Source: Clostridium frigoris
GTDB taxonomy: Bacteria; Bacillota; Clostridia; Clostridiales; Clostridiaceae
DNA length: 64,000 nt
Direction: 5' to 3'
NCBI RefSeq assembly: GCF_018861865.1
Contig: NZ_JAHLDV010000005.1
Location: forward strand, 1 to 64,000
Position 1 is the stretch's first letter. Every line of letters begins with the position of its first letter. Made by a program: the position numbers and the translations under genes. Shown in pieces: positions 30,501 to 39,794 of the stretch. The notes below the pieces were generated by a model, which worked only from the letters and a program-made list of their open reading frames with translations, was not told the DNA's origin and searched no databases.

Positions 30501-31077
30501 TAAATGGCAACGCAGATATGGGAGGATATAAATCCATTATCCCTCCCCTTATACAAAATTGGCCTTTCATCTCTACCCTATCTACTCTCTCATAACCGCA
30601 TTGTATTAATTTTTCTGAAAAGTCACTAAAATTTAAATTACCGCCTACAGATAATTTAAAAACAAATTCTCGCAGTAAATTTACTGGTATATAAGTAGCA
30701 GCTATTGCTTCTATACATGTAATTATTATTTTCTTACCACCTTCGGCAATCTTCTTCATTACCTTAAGTCTTTCCCATCTTAAATCTCCTGATACAGCAT
30801 CCGCATTATAAAATCCCATTTCTCTAGTTGGATAATAATACACTTCATTTACATAAAAAGATAAGTCCTCATAAATATTCTTAGCCTCTATATCACTATG
30901 AGTTAAGATTAATATTGATTTATCGAGCTCTTCATATACACCATTCACTAAATAACCCTTCGCTGATTCTGAAAGCCCATATACTCCAATTGGGTATATG
31001 CTTTTTTCTATATTGCTTAGGATATCTTTAAATTGATTACTCTCCTTTAAAGGCTTCATAAGCCCATTTAGTCTCAT
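27556..31077 (-). CDS. mfd: Transcription-repair coupling factor Mfd
   Basis: ATP-dependent translocase that removes RNA polymerase stalled at DNA lesions and recruits UvrA. 1173 residues from the ATG at 31077 (GAGAGGTG five bases upstream; the frame opens at a GTG five codons earlier). N-terminal UvrB-like region, a CarD-like RNA polymerase-interacting domain ([20 protein letters not shown] around 500), SF2 helicase motifs ICGDVGYGKTEVAVRAAF (Walker A), DEEQRFGV (DEEQ box) and LTATPIPRTLHM, then QLRGRVGRS and a TRCF C-terminus. It lies between pth and prsA in one likely operon. Confidence 0.97.
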   Translation of the reverse strand: MRLNGLMKPLKESNQFKDILSNIEKSIYPIGVYGLSESAKGYLVNGVYEELDKSILILTHSDIEAKNIYEDLSFYVNEVYYYPTREMGFYNADAVSGDLRWERLKVMKKIAEGGKKIIITCIEAIAATYIPVNLLREFVFKLSVGGNLNFSDFSEKLIQCGYERVDRVEMKGQFCIRGGIMDLYPPISALPFRIELYDDEIDSIRTFNSETQRSIDKVKKIEIFPAKEIILTKESLTKGYDKIREDLEKMLGSLHKKKDKEAIERITSLVNINLEELKETWSFKDVDSYMPYFYDTTSTFLDYMTGAFIIVDDAQRCQGKLDSVYQEFEENYETSLRRGSILPKQAEVLIDKQRIYEELESLEVMTINAIAKTTKVLKPRCIISFSQITIYDYHGQLDMLIDDIKDKKSKGYKTVILSGTRTRGERLIDTLRDKGIESVYKDSISQIEFGEVVVTFGNQLKGFEYLELKVCLISDKEVFGGSKRKTVSRVHKKGVSKLKSFTELKLGDYVVHVNHGIGVYKGIKQLEVHGHKRDYLDLSYNSGDTLYVPVEQLDLVQKYIGSEGKAPKISKLGGSEWVKAKNKVKNSIADIAEDLVKLYATRATLKGHKYSKDTVWQKQFEDEFPFDETPDQLIAIEEIKKDMESDKPMDRLICGDVGYGKTEVAVRAAFKAVMDGKQVAFLVPTTILAEQHYKTLTKRFSDFPVKVEMVSRFRTPAQQKVVIKATKEGNVDILIGTHRIIQSDVKFKDLGVLIIDEEQRFGVTHKEKIKSLRKNIDVITLTATPIPRTLHMSLTGVRDISVIETPPEERYPIQTYVVEFNDQLIRDAILREINRKGQVFFVYNRVETIKDMAAYIGNLLPEARVCIAHGQMTERELESVMIDFMENKYDILMCTTIIETGIDIQNTNTIIIYEADKMGLSQLYQLRGRVGRSNRIAYAYLTYKKDKVLTEIAEKRLKAIKDFTELGSGFKIAMRDLEIRGAGNMMGGAQHGHMAAVGYDLYCRMLEETVKNIRGDVEKEPIETSVEIKIDAYIPGSYIEDESQKIEIYKKIAAIDCLEDMQEIQEEIEDRFSDIPSCVANLMDISYLRCIASKVGIIEIKEGTDEIILEFDSAARITKEVVKVLVSKYNRSIVFKLGNKPVFSYKFKNLIKEEVLTNLIEIVNRIKSIVEIK

Positions 31078-31138
31078 GTTAACACCTCTCACTCATTGCA
31101 TAAATATATAAATAGTATTCTAATAAAATTCTCTTCAT

Positions 31139-31702
31139 CTAAGCACTAAAGCCATTAAATTGATTCATAGCCTCGCTGCATCCTTTTTCGATTATAGTTT
31201 GTGTTGCCTGTATAGTGGCTTCAAAAGTCTTTTCTACAAGTATTCGCTGCTCTTTAGAAAATCTACCTAAAACATGAGGTATTAGAGCCCTCTCTGGTTT
31301 TCCTACGCCTATTTTTATTCTGACAAATGTGTCAGACGACAAACTCTCAATAATACTTTTTAAACCATTATGTCCGCCAGCACTCCCTTTACTTCGTATT
31401 CTTAATTTACCTGCATCCAAACTAATATCATCATGTAGTATGATGATATTTTCATTAGGAATCTTATAAAATGAGGATGCCGAACGTACACTTTCCCCAC
31501 TTAAGTTCATATATGTACTTGGTTTTAATAAAATAATTTTATTAGAACCTATATTAATTTCCGCGCATACACCTTTAAATTTTATCCTATTAATTGATAC
31601 ATTATACCTATCTGCCATCAAATCAATTACATCGAATCCTACATTATGTCTTGTATGTCTATATTCATCTCCTGGATTTCCCAGTCCAACTACTAAGTAC
31701 AT
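31139..31702 (-). CDS. pth: Peptidyl-tRNA hydrolase
   Basis: Releases tRNA from prematurely dropped peptidyl-tRNA. 187 residues from the ATG at 31702, five bases after GGAGG; a second ATG three bases upstream and a TTG start are less well spaced. Motifs: VVGLGNPGDEYRHTRHNVGF with catalytic N and H, KPSTYMNLSGES, and HDDISLDAGKLRIRSKGSAGGHNGL. Upstream of mfd as in B. subtilis, with its own promoter candidate. Confidence 0.96.
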   Translation of the reverse strand: MYLVVGLGNPGDEYRHTRHNVGFDVIDLMADRYNVSINRIKFKGVCAEINIGSNKIILLKPSTYMNLSGESVRSASSFYKIPNENIIILHDDISLDAGKLRIRSKGSAGGHNGLKSIIESLSSDTFVRIKIGVGKPERALIPHVLGRFSKEQRILVEKTFEATIQATQTIIEKGCSEAMNQFNGFSA

Positions 31703-31778
31703 CATTACCTCCAAATATTATTATGCTTAGGTTATATATCTATTACATAATTATTTTTTCATTTACCTTTTTTATAAT

Positions 31779-31807
31779 ATTATACCAATAAGTGTTATAA
31801 TCTACAA
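31779..31807 (-). promoter_or_regulatory. Probable pth-mfd-prsA promoter
   Basis: Minus strand TTGTAG (31807-31802), 17-base spacer, extended -10 TGGTATAAT with TATAAT at 31784-31779, about 75 bases before pth. Confidence 0.6.
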
Positions 31808-31828
31808 CTATACATAAAAACGCTCGCT

Positions 31829-33037
31829 TTAAGGTTCATTTGTGGCTTTTAATTCAGATAAAATTATACTAACATCTTTAACTTTACCATTTCTTTGAAC
31901 GTTGCAATGCACGCTCTTTGCAACTTTGTATTTATCTAAAACATTACTTAACTCTTCCATATTTTTAACACCAACTCCACCGACTTGAGTTATAATATCA
32001 GTAGGTATAATTCCAGCTATATCTGCCCCACTATCACTTACTACTTCTTGCACATAGACTCCTTCTATACCATTGTTACCAACCGAAATTGCGGGCACTC
32101 CATAAATACCTATAGCAGGCCTTATAACTTTACCATAGGTCATCAAATCACTTATAATTTCTTTAGCTACATTTATATTAATTGCAAAACTCACCCCAGA
32201 AACTTCACTAGCTGAACCTATTTTCAAACTATTTACACCAATTACTTCTCCGTTAATATTGCATAATGCCCCCCCACTATTTCCTTGATTTATATCTGCA
32301 TCAGTTTGTATTACTTTATATATGGTTTGCTCACCAGTCTTTTTATCAACTATATTAATTTTTCTATCTAATGCACTTATAATACCTGATGTAACCACTC
32401 CCGAAAACTGCTCTCCTATTGGATTACCAATAGCAATAGCTAAATCACCAACATTAACCTTTGATGAATCACCAAGTTTTGCCACAGGCAAATTACTAGC
32501 TTCAACCTTTATAACTGCCAAATCAGATATTGCATCAGTTCCTATTACCTTTGCTTTCAAAACCTTATAATTACTAAGTTTTACGTTTATCTCTGTCGCA
32601 TTTTCAATTATATGGTAATTGGTAATAATAAATCCTTCACTTTTAAATATAATTCCAGAACCGCTAAGCTCAGGCGTTCCCTCTACACCTTCCACTTTAA
32701 CGCTTATACCAACTACTGTTGGTGAAACCTTCCTTATAACATCCGAAATAGAATTGGCATATATAGCCTTATTATTTTCTTCTAATTTACTCTGGGTTAA
32801 ATCACCACTAATATTTTTTTGTGATTCACCTTTACTAATAACATAATTTGCTGTAATTCCTCCAGAAAGGGCAGCTATCATCATAAAAAGTATCACTTTT
32901 AAGAGAGCTTTAAAATAAATTCTTTTATTGTTTTTTCTGAATTTAATTTCTCCAAAGATATCCTGACCTCTATCTGCATTCTTCCATAAAGCATCTCTTA
33001 TTTCTTCATTAACTTTATAGTCATCCTTGTTATTCAT
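31829..33037 (-). CDS. htrA: Membrane-anchored HtrA/DegP-type serine protease
   Basis: Degrades or handles misfolded proteins outside the membrane. 402 residues from the ATG at 33037 (GGGTGG upstream; a GTG four codons earlier is also possible). A cytoplasmic N-terminus and one TM helix around 40-60, a trypsin-like domain with His in ITNYHIIENATE, Asp in DAISDLAVIK and Ser in DINQGNSGGALC, and one C-terminal PDZ domain (VSDSGADIAGIIPTDIITQVGG). Its position 75 bases after the histidine kinase gene suggests control by that system, as CssRS controls htrA in B. subtilis. Confidence 0.95.
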   Translation of the reverse strand: MNNKDDYKVNEEIRDALWKNADRGQDIFGEIKFRKNNKRIYFKALLKVILFMMIAALSGGITANYVISKGESQKNISGDLTQSKLEENNKAIYANSISDVIRKVSPTVVGISVKVEGVEGTPELSGSGIIFKSEGFIITNYHIIENATEINVKLSNYKVLKAKVIGTDAISDLAVIKVEASNLPVAKLGDSSKVNVGDLAIAIGNPIGEQFSGVVTSGIISALDRKINIVDKKTGEQTIYKVIQTDADINQGNSGGALCNINGEVIGVNSLKIGSASEVSGVSFAININVAKEIISDLMTYGKVIRPAIGIYGVPAISVGNNGIEGVYVQEVVSDSGADIAGIIPTDIITQVGGVGVKNMEELSNVLDKYKVAKSVHCNVQRNGKVKDVSIILSELKATNEP

Positions 33038-33124
33038 AGTCTCACCCACCCTTCTTGTTATAGCTACATTATGCGAGTTTTTAAAATCTTATAAAACCCT
33101 ATTATGCTTTGATCGAATTTTATA

Positions 33125-34540
33125 TTATTCTACTTTCATTAACGTAAAAGTAAAATAAACCCCTTTATCTTTATTTTCGACCCATATATCTTCCTGTAAT
33201 TGAGTTATTATATTTCTAACTATAGCTAAGCCAAGACCAGTACTATCTTTTGCTGTTCTTGCTTTATCTGCTTTGTAAAACCTATCCCAAATATGCAATA
33301 AATCTTCTTCTGCTATTTGTGGGCCATCATTAAAAACAGATATGAAAGCTTTTCTACCTTTAGTTTTTGAACTGATTTTTATTTTACCACCCTCATTAAC
33401 ATATTTTATTGAATTATCTAATAAATTTGTAATTACTTGCACAAGCCTATCTTTATCTCCCGCTACGAATAAATTCTCTTCTTCAAAACATACATCCACA
33501 GAGGCACGTTTCTCTTTAATTTTTGTTTCATTTTTTATAACTGTAAGTCTAATTATCTCATTAATATCCACTTTAATAATTTTTAAACTAAACTCTCCAG
33601 CTTCAATTGCAGACATATCCAGTAAATCGTTCACCAGTCTAGTCAATCTTTGGATTTCTTCATATGCAATCGATAAATAGTATTTTTCCTTTTCCTCTGG
33701 AATTACTCCATCTAGTATTCCTCCAATAAATCCCTTAATTGATGTTATAGGCGACCTAATTTCATGTGATACATTTGATATAAATTCACGTCTATTTTTT
33801 TCGTTTTTTTCAACAGAATCTGCCATAAAATTAAAAGTTTGAGCAAGTTCACCGATTTCATCATTAGATTTTAAATAGACCCTCTTATTAACATCTCCAT
33901 TAGATATCTTCCTTGCTACAGCGTTAATCTCGGCTAACGGCTTTATAATTATTTTTTGAGAAAAATAATATATAACTATATAAGAAAGTATTATGGCGAA
34001 AATTGCAGATATCCAAATTATTTCATAAACACGTTTTAACGGTGAACTTATTTTGTCAATAGAATTGTATAATATTATTGAGCCCTTAAACCCGCCCGCC
34101 TCAGTCATTATGGGTGTACCATAAACTCTTACACTTTTATCAAATATACCTGCATAAGGTCCCGTAATCTCGAATGTATGTCCCAGTCTAAGTTGCTCTA
34201 ATTCTTCACCAAATACTTGTTTTCCCATAAATTCCTTATGATCTTTATTAGATATAGCATAAACATATCCAATGCTGTCTGTAAGCCATATATCTGACTT
34301 TATATACTTAGAAATTATGGTTATTATATCATTTACTTGCTCGGATGTAGCGTCCCCCTCCATATACTTCATAGCAATTCCTTGTATCATATATGATTTA
34401 TCCAAAAATTGTTCTTTTCTTTGATCAAAAAAATAATTTTGAAACCAATAAGACAAAAACGACGCAATAATTATTAGGCTCATAGATATTATAATAGTAT
34501 ATGTTGCTAACATCTTGAAAAACAGCCCTTTTTTGACCAT
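33125..34540 (-). CDS. Two-component sensor histidine kinase
   Basis: 471 residues: TM helix ~11-32, extracytoplasmic sensor ~35-165, TM helix ~170-193, HAMP ~195-248, HisKA with the phospho-His at ~259 in NVSHEIRSPITSIKG (HEIRSP rather than the common HELRTP), then a HATPase domain (NLLDNSIKYVNEGGKI N box, STGLGLAIVRNI G boxes). No PAS domain, so it is not WalK. Its stop and the regulator's stop-start order show a two-gene operon (one base between regulator and kinase). The signal is unknown; the following htrA suggests envelope or secretion stress. Confidence 0.94.
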   Translation of the reverse strand: MVKKGLFFKMLATYTIIISMSLIIIASFLSYWFQNYFFDQRKEQFLDKSYMIQGIAMKYMEGDATSEQVNDIITIISKYIKSDIWLTDSIGYVYAISNKDHKEFMGKQVFGEELEQLRLGHTFEITGPYAGIFDKSVRVYGTPIMTEAGGFKGSIILYNSIDKISSPLKRVYEIIWISAIFAIILSYIVIYYFSQKIIIKPLAEINAVARKISNGDVNKRVYLKSNDEIGELAQTFNFMADSVEKNEKNRREFISNVSHEIRSPITSIKGFIGGILDGVIPEEKEKYYLSIAYEEIQRLTRLVNDLLDMSAIEAGEFSLKIIKVDINEIIRLTVIKNETKIKEKRASVDVCFEEENLFVAGDKDRLVQVITNLLDNSIKYVNEGGKIKISSKTKGRKAFISVFNDGPQIAEEDLLHIWDRFYKADKARTAKDSTGLGLAIVRNIITQLQEDIWVENKDKGVYFTFTLMKVE

Positions 34541-34541
34541 T

Positions 34542-35228
34542 TTACTTCACCTCAAATTTATATCCTACTCCCCAAACAGTCTCAATCTGCCAATTAGGTC
34601 CACCTTGAAGCTTTTCCCTTACTCTTTTAACATGAACATCCACAGTTCTTGAATCTCCTGGATAATCATATCCCCAAACCTCACATAAAAGCTGTTGCCT
34701 AGTAAACACTCTATTCTTATTAAGCGCTAAATAATGAACTAATTCAAATTCTTTAGGTGGCATTTTAACCTCTGCTCCTTTATATGTAACATTGTAAGAA
34801 TTAATGTCTATTTCTAAGTCTTCAAAATTCAAAACTTCTTTACCACCGTTGTCTAAGTTATAACGCCTAAGCACCGCCTTTACCCTGGCAATTATTTCTT
34901 TTGGTTCAAACGGCTTTACTACATAATCATCCGCTCCAAGTTCTAGAGCTAATACCTTATCAAACGTTTCGCCTTTAGCCGTAAGCATAATAACAGGTGT
35001 TTCATGTTCTTTTCTTATCCATTTCAAAACATCAATCCCATCAATATATGGTAACATTATATCCAAAAGCACTAAATCTGGTTTATAACTTAAAAAGGCT
35101 TCCTGCGCAACTCTACCATCATGCGCTACTTTTGTTGCATACCCAGAGCTTTCAAGATACATTTTAATTACCTCAGCAATATTTTTATCATCATCAACTA
35201 TTAGTATTTTACCTATAGTTCCTTCCAT
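34542..35228 (-). CDS. OmpR/PhoB-family response regulator
   Basis: 228 residues. Receiver domain with the acidic pair DDD near 12-14, the phosphoacceptor Asp56 in LVLLDIMLP, and the switch residues T83 and K105 in MLTAKG and VVKPFEP. The C-terminal winged helix (PPKEFELVHYLALNKNRVFTRQQLL, VDVHVKRVREKL, TVWGVGYKF, read in parts) is typical of OmpR. GGAGG is seven bases before the ATG. It pairs with the kinase downstream. Targets are not visible, but htrA directly follows the pair. Confidence 0.95.
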   Translation of the reverse strand: MEGTIGKILIVDDDKNIAEVIKMYLESSGYATKVAHDGRVAQEAFLSYKPDLVLLDIMLPYIDGIDVLKWIRKEHETPVIMLTAKGETFDKVLALELGADDYVVKPFEPKEIIARVKAVLRRYNLDNGGKEVLNFEDLEIDINSYNVTYKGAEVKMPPKEFELVHYLALNKNRVFTRQQLLCEVWGYDYPGDSRTVDVHVKRVREKLQGGPNWQIETVWGVGYKFEVK

Positions 35229-35475
35229 ATCAGTACCTCCAAATTTTTTATCTATTTTTTATCAATTACATTAGAATAATTTAGCTTATAAATAATTCAC
35301 CTTACTACTAATTTATCATACTTTAATGTCAACTTATTAGTTTTTATTAAATGTTACAAATTATTCACCGTTACAAACAGATATTTTTTATTTCTATTAT
35401 AACTATTTTCTCTATTATAATTATTATCTAACTATTATTAACTATTATGTAAATATTATTAATTTTTATAATAAT
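35229..35475. other. Intergenic between prs terminator and response regulator
   Basis: About 250 extremely AT-rich bases without an open frame. A TTGACA on the minus strand at 35335-35330 lacks a well-placed -10, so I do not call a promoter. Short TATTA repeats occur at 35415-35460. Confidence 0.45.
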
Positions 35476-35523
35476 AAAAAATAGCGATGCTTTATTATAA
35501 CTATAATAAAGCATCACTATTTT
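35476..35523 (-). terminator. Terminator after prs
   Basis: 19-bp stem with one mismatch (AAATAGYGATGCTTTATTA arms), short loop, followed on the minus strand by TTTTTTATT. It is 12 bases past the prs stop. Confidence 0.93.
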
Positions 35524-35534
35524 AAACTATGTAT

Positions 35535-36506
35535 TTATATGTTATTCGCATCTTCGAATAGCTTGCTTACTGAAACATCCTCATATATTCTTTTTATAGC
35601 CTCAGCCAAAATTGGTGCTACAGATAATGTAGTGAATTTTGAGCATTGTTTATCTTCCGGTATCTCAATTGTATTTAATATTATTAATTCTTTTATTACA
35701 GAATCATTTATTCTTTGAATAGCAGGACCTGATAGCACTCCATGACTGCAACAAGCATAAACCTCTTTTGCTCCTAGTTTAACTAACGCATTAGCACCAT
35801 TAGTTATGGTACCTGCAGTATCTATCATATCATCCATCATGATAACTGTCTTATTTTTAATATCGCCTATAACATTCATAATTTCTGCAACATTAGCTTT
35901 TGGTCTTCTCTTATCAATTATTGCTATCGGTGCATGTAATTTATCTGCAAATTTTCTTGATCTAGCAACGCTTCCAAGATCTGGCGCAACTACAACTACA
36001 TCATCCCTATCCTTAAAACCATTTTCGATATAGTATTTTGCAAGTATTGGAGTTCCCGTCATATTATCAACAGGGATATTGAAGTACCCTTGTATTTGGG
36101 CTGCATGTAAATCCATAGTAAGCACTCTATCCGCTCCTGCAGTTGTTATAATATCTGCCACAAGTTTTGCAGTAATTGGATCTCTAGCTTTTGCCTTTCT
36201 ATCCTGTCTTGCATATCCATAATATGGAATAACAGCTGTTATTCTTCCTGCTGAAGCTCTCTTAAATGCATCAATCATAATAAGTAATTCCATTAAATTA
36301 TCATTTACTGGCGCATTAGTTGATTGAACAACAAATACATCTGCGCCTCTAACAGTTTCGTGAATATTAACAGATATTTCTCCATCACTAAAAGTTCCTA
36401 CATTCGAATCTCCGAGTGTCACTCCGAGTATATCTGCTATATCTGACGCTAATTTAGGATTTGAGTTACCTGTGAAAATCTTAATGTTTTTGCCATGGCT
36501 TATCAT
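35535..36506 (-). CDS. prs: Ribose-phosphate pyrophosphokinase
   Basis: Makes PRPP from ribose 5-phosphate and ATP for nucleotide, His and Trp synthesis. 323 residues with [19 protein letters not shown] (ATP flap), [18 protein letters not shown] (metal-binding His) and the PRPP-binding loop [18 protein letters not shown]. The SD is poor (AGGA six bases upstream of the ATG), which is unexpected for an essential gene. It follows glmU as in B. subtilis, but ~200 bases with a hairpin and an orphan ribosome binding site lie between. Confidence 0.96.
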   Translation of the reverse strand: MISHGKNIKIFTGNSNPKLASDIADILGVTLGDSNVGTFSDGEISVNIHETVRGADVFVVQSTNAPVNDNLMELLIMIDAFKRASAGRITAVIPYYGYARQDRKAKARDPITAKLVADIITTAGADRVLTMDLHAAQIQGYFNIPVDNMTGTPILAKYYIENGFKDRDDVVVVAPDLGSVARSRKFADKLHAPIAIIDKRRPKANVAEIMNVIGDIKNKTVIMMDDMIDTAGTITNGANALVKLGAKEVYACCSHGVLSGPAIQRINDSVIKELIILNTIEIPEDKQCSKFTTLSVAPILAEAIKRIYEDVSVSKLFEDANNI

Positions 36507-36567
36507 CTGCAGTCCTGATTCTCAAAATTTTCATAAATCATATTTTATTATAATTTATATATATTTT

Positions 36568-36590
36568 CATTCTATTTACTAAATAGAATG
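36568..36590 (-). repeat. Perfect 10-bp hairpin between glmU and prs
   Basis: CATTCTATTT/AAATAGAATG (36568-36577/36581-36590) with a 3-base loop. On the minus strand it is followed by AAAATATATA, not a U tract, so it is a poor terminator. It may stabilise or attenuate the prs mRNA. Confidence 0.5.
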
Positions 36591-36708
36591 GCAATATAGA
36601 GTATTAAAATTTCACATACTATATCACGTAATTTTTCATATACCCATCTACTGCTAAAATCAGTTTTCCACCTCCCTTTGTAATTTACTTACTTCATACT
36701 TTGCTAAC

Positions 36709-38079
36709 TTATTTATTAAGGCCTTTTCTTACTACCCAATTTTCAATATTCTTCTGCCTTGCTCTAGCTATTGCTAAAGTATTTTCAGGCACCTCATTTG
36801 TAATTGTAGACCCAGCAGCAGTATACGCATTATCGTTAACTGTTACAGGCGCTACTAGATTAGAATTACAGCCTATAAAAACGTTATTGCCTATCGTAGT
36901 TTTATATTTTGCTTTCCCATCATAATTTACAACCACAGTTCCGCAACCAAAGTTACATCCACTTCCAACCTGCGCATCACCAATATATGTAAGATGGGAT
37001 ACTTTTGTATTATCCCCAATAGTTGATTTTTTTATTTCAACAAAATCCCCTATTCTAGCATGTTTACCTATATTACTTTCCGGTCTTATATATGCGAAGG
37101 GTCCTACAGTAGTTTTCTCCCCTATTTGGCTTTCAATTACTACAGAACTTTGAATTACAATTCCATTCCCTAAAGTACTATCAGTAATTCTATTGTTGGG
37201 ATAAAGAACACATTCTTCTTTAATAATAGTATTGCCTTGTATTACATTACCTGGATATATAATAGTATCTTTTCCTATTATAACGTTACAATCTATATAT
37301 GTATTGCTTGGATCCATTATTGTTACTCCATTTTCCATATGCTTTGCATTTATTCTTTTTCTCATAATTGCCTCTGCATTTGCGAGTTCTACCTTAGAGT
37401 TGACAGCAGTAATTTCATCAGCTAAAACATCAAATGCTCCAACTTTAAGCCCTTGATTCTTTAATATACCAATAACATCCGTTAAATAGTATTCATTTTG
37501 AGCATTGTTATTATTTAATTTATCTAAACTAATAAGTAGCTCTTTTATGTTAAAGCAATACATTCCCGAATTTATTTCTTTAACTAGTTTTTCTTCTCGA
37601 GTTGCGTCCTTAAACTCAACTATTTTCTTAACTTCCCCATTTTCGCCCCTAATAATTCTACCATATTTTGCAGGATCACTCATCTTTGAAGTTAATATAG
37701 TAGCTTTATAATTTCCTTTTTCATGATAATCTAGGAGTTCTCTAACAGTATGCTCACTAATAAGTGGCCCATCTCCAACAAATATTGCGACGATACCTTC
37801 ATTTCCACTTAGAAAATCTTTAGCACACATCACTGCATGTCCTGTCCCTAACTGATCTTCTTGAACAGAATAGTTAATTTTTCTATCTTCTGTTCCTTTT
37901 TTAACCTCTGCGGCTCCTCTTCCAATTACCACATCTACCATTTCAATATCTGCACTTCTCATGGTATCAATAACATGATTTATCATTTCTTTACCACAAA
38001 CTTTATGCATAACCTTAGGAGTATTTGAATTCATTCTTTTTCCTTCACCTGCAGCTAATATTATAGCGCATTTATACAA
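36709..38079 (-). CDS. glmU: Bifunctional GlmU (uridyltransferase / glucosamine-1-P acetyltransferase)
   Basis: Makes UDP-GlcNAc for peptidoglycan. The N-terminal Rossmann domain has [19 protein letters not shown] (the nucleotide loop), [10 protein letters not shown] and FVGDGPL; the C-terminal left-handed beta helix of hexapeptide repeats has [26 protein letters not shown] (read in parts) and [13 protein letters not shown]. The frame opens at 38130, but GAGGTG stands six bases before a TTG at 38079, giving [13 protein letters not shown] and 456 residues, the family size. Between spoVG and prs, the usual Firmicute order. Confidence 0.95.
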   Translation of the reverse strand: MYKCAIILAAGEGKRMNSNTPKVMHKVCGKEMINHVIDTMRSADIEMVDVVIGRGAAEVKKGTEDRKINYSVQEDQLGTGHAVMCAKDFLSGNEGIVAIFVGDGPLISEHTVRELLDYHEKGNYKATILTSKMSDPAKYGRIIRGENGEVKKIVEFKDATREEKLVKEINSGMYCFNIKELLISLDKLNNNNAQNEYYLTDVIGILKNQGLKVGAFDVLADEITAVNSKVELANAEAIMRKRINAKHMENGVTIMDPSNTYIDCNVIIGKDTIIYPGNVIQGNTIIKEECVLYPNNRITDSTLGNGIVIQSSVVIESQIGEKTTVGPFAYIRPESNIGKHARIGDFVEIKKSTIGDNTKVSHLTYIGDAQVGSGCNFGCGTVVVNYDGKAKYKTTIGNNVFIGCNSNLVAPVTVNDNAYTAAGSTITNEVPENTLAIARARQKNIENWVVRKGLNK

Positions 38080-38230
38080 ATAAAACACCTCTTTATACAA
38101 TAATTCGACATATTTACATATTAAAACCACATTAACTTTAATTAAAATACATTATATTATATTTTATATTATATTTTATAAAGCATTTAATTGCAACTAA
38201 CCTTAAGCATTTTTCATTATTTTTCTTCAA

Positions 38231-38257
38231 AAAATAAAAGGGGTTTCCCCCTCTTTT
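38231..38257 (-). terminator. Terminator after spoVG
   Basis: AAAAGAGGGG/CCCCTTTT hairpin with a GAAA-type loop on the minus strand, followed by ATTTTTT. It begins directly at the spoVG stop codon. Confidence 0.75.
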
Positions 38258-38575
38258 TTATACTTCTAACACTTTCTCTGTTTTTTCTACTACTTTTTCC
38301 ACTACCCTTACTACTTCTTCGTTTCTCACTTTTTCATATTCATCTAAAATAGCTGTTTGAATCTTCTCTCTTGTTTGAGTATTTATTGGATGAGCTATGT
38401 CCTTGAATTCTCCATCTGGTGTTTTTCTACTTGGCATAGCAATAAACAGTCCACTTTGACCCTCTATAACTTTAATATCATGAACAACGAATTCATTGTC
38501 AAAAGTTATTGATACAATCGCTTTCATTTTACCTTCTGTAGCTATTTTTCTAATTCTAACATCTGTGATTTCCAT
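38258..38575 (-). CDS. spoVG: Septation/RNA-binding regulator SpoVG
   Basis: 105 residues beginning [20 protein letters not shown]; the conserved core continues [29 protein letters not shown] (read in parts). In Bacillus it affects asymmetric septation; homologues bind nucleic acid. The C-terminus is a valine/glutamate/lysine-rich tail ([15 protein letters not shown]). The frame opens at TTG 38590, but GGAGGTGG lies just upstream of the ATG at 38575. It lies between purR and glmU, as in B. subtilis. Confidence 0.96.
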   Translation of the reverse strand: MEITDVRIRKIATEGKMKAIVSITFDNEFVVHDIKVIEGQSGLFIAMPSRKTPDGEFKDIAHPINTQTREKIQTAILDEYEKVRNEEVVRVVEKVVEKTEKVLEV

Positions 38576-38678
38576 ACACTCCACCTCCAAGTTGCATTAT
38601 ACGTTATATTTATACTATTTCTCTATAAATTGTATTTTTCCTTCTAAATCTATAAATAAATATAAAATATTTTGAATA

Positions 38679-39500
38679 TTACGCTTTTTCAAAGATTTCT
38701 GATGGAGTTAACTCTGCAATACCTTCATTATTTATTCCTGTGAACTGAATAATTGATATGTATTCTTCTACTAATTTATGCCCGCTTTCAATATTATCGA
38801 AAAGAACTCCAATACCTAAAAGCTCACTTTCAAACTCTTTAAGCAAATTAATTATACCTATTGCAGTCCCTCCTGCCTTCATAAAGTCATCTATAAAGAC
38901 ACATTTACTCCCTTTTTTTATAGATTTTCTAGATAGTGACATGGTTTGAATTCTATTACTCGAACCAGAAGCATAATTTATGCTAACAGTACTCCCTTCA
39001 GTGACCTTAGGGTCCCTACGTACAATAACCAATTGAACCCCTAACATCTTTGCCACCTCATATGCCAGTGGTATCCCTTTGGTTTCCACCGTAACTACAT
39101 AGTCTATATCTAACTCACTAAAAGCAGAGGCAAGAATTACTCCTGCTTTGTGTACTATTTCTGGATTATACATAATATCAGTCATATATATAAAATTTCC
39201 TGGTATTACTCTGTCCTTTTGTATTAAAACTTTGCATAATTCGTCTGCAAATATCCTACCTTCTTGCTTTGAAACTCCACAAATGTATTTTACTCCGCCA
39301 GCTGCACCAGCCACTGTTTCAATTCTTCCCATAGATAACTCACTCAAAGTTTCCCTGACAATAACAATGTCTTCACTAATTGTTGATTTAGCAGCATTAA
39401 ATAATTCTGTAAAAGTTTTTAGATTTATTGTTTTATTAGGATTTTCTGTTAATATTTTTGTTATACCTGTAACTCTTTGATTTCTGCTATATTTATTCAT
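38679..39500 (-). CDS. purR: Purine operon repressor PurR
   Basis: 273 residues. An N-terminal winged helix (~1-70, SRNQRVTGITKILTENPNKTI) and a C-terminal type I PRTase-like domain with the PRPP motif CVFIDDFMKAGGTAIGII. In B. subtilis PurR binds PRPP as inducer and represses pur genes. It is a sensor, not an active transferase. Divergent from murC across a 294-base gap. I do not see an unmistakable PurBox there. Confidence 0.95.
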   Translation of the reverse strand: MNKYSRNQRVTGITKILTENPNKTINLKTFTELFNAAKSTISEDIVIVRETLSELSMGRIETVAGAAGGVKYICGVSKQEGRIFADELCKVLIQKDRVIPGNFIYMTDIMYNPEIVHKAGVILASAFSELDIDYVVTVETKGIPLAYEVAKMLGVQLVIVRRDPKVTEGSTVSINYASGSSNRIQTMSLSRKSIKKGSKCVFIDDFMKAGGTAIGIINLLKEFESELLGIGVLFDNIESGHKLVEEYISIIQFTGINNEGIAELTPSEIFEKA

Positions 39501-39794
39501 AATATATCACCCATATTTTTATTTTACGAATTTTATCTAGTAAAATTCATAATATCATTCGTATTTTAATTGTAAATCTTTTTTATCTTTATTACAATCA
39601 TTATAATCTTAATTTTAAAACGCTATTTTGTATTTTATTTAGTTTTTTATTTAGTTTTTTTTTAATTGTGTATAGTTTTTTTGTTATTTTGTATATAATT
39701 AAGAAGTGCTTATAATAATTGTTTTATATAAGCACTACTAATAAAATTTACATATACTAAATAATAATAATTTTAATTTTAGGGAGTTGATATA
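39501..39794. other. Divergent purR/murC intergenic region
   Basis: AT-rich. Holds a TATAAT at 39694-39699 on the plus strand without a convincing -35, and the hairpin at 39705-39736. The purR promoter could not be placed. Confidence 0.45.
39705..39736 (+). repeat. 10-bp hairpin at the murC transcript start
   Basis: AGTGCTTATA/TATAAGCACT (39705-39714/39727-39736), 12-base loop, beginning six bases after a plausible -10 (TATAAT 39694-39699). It would form the extreme 5' end of the murC mRNA. Confidence 0.55.

Noticed and set aside
35330-35335. TTGACA on the minus strand before the response regulator
   Set aside because: No acceptable -10 at 16-18 bases.
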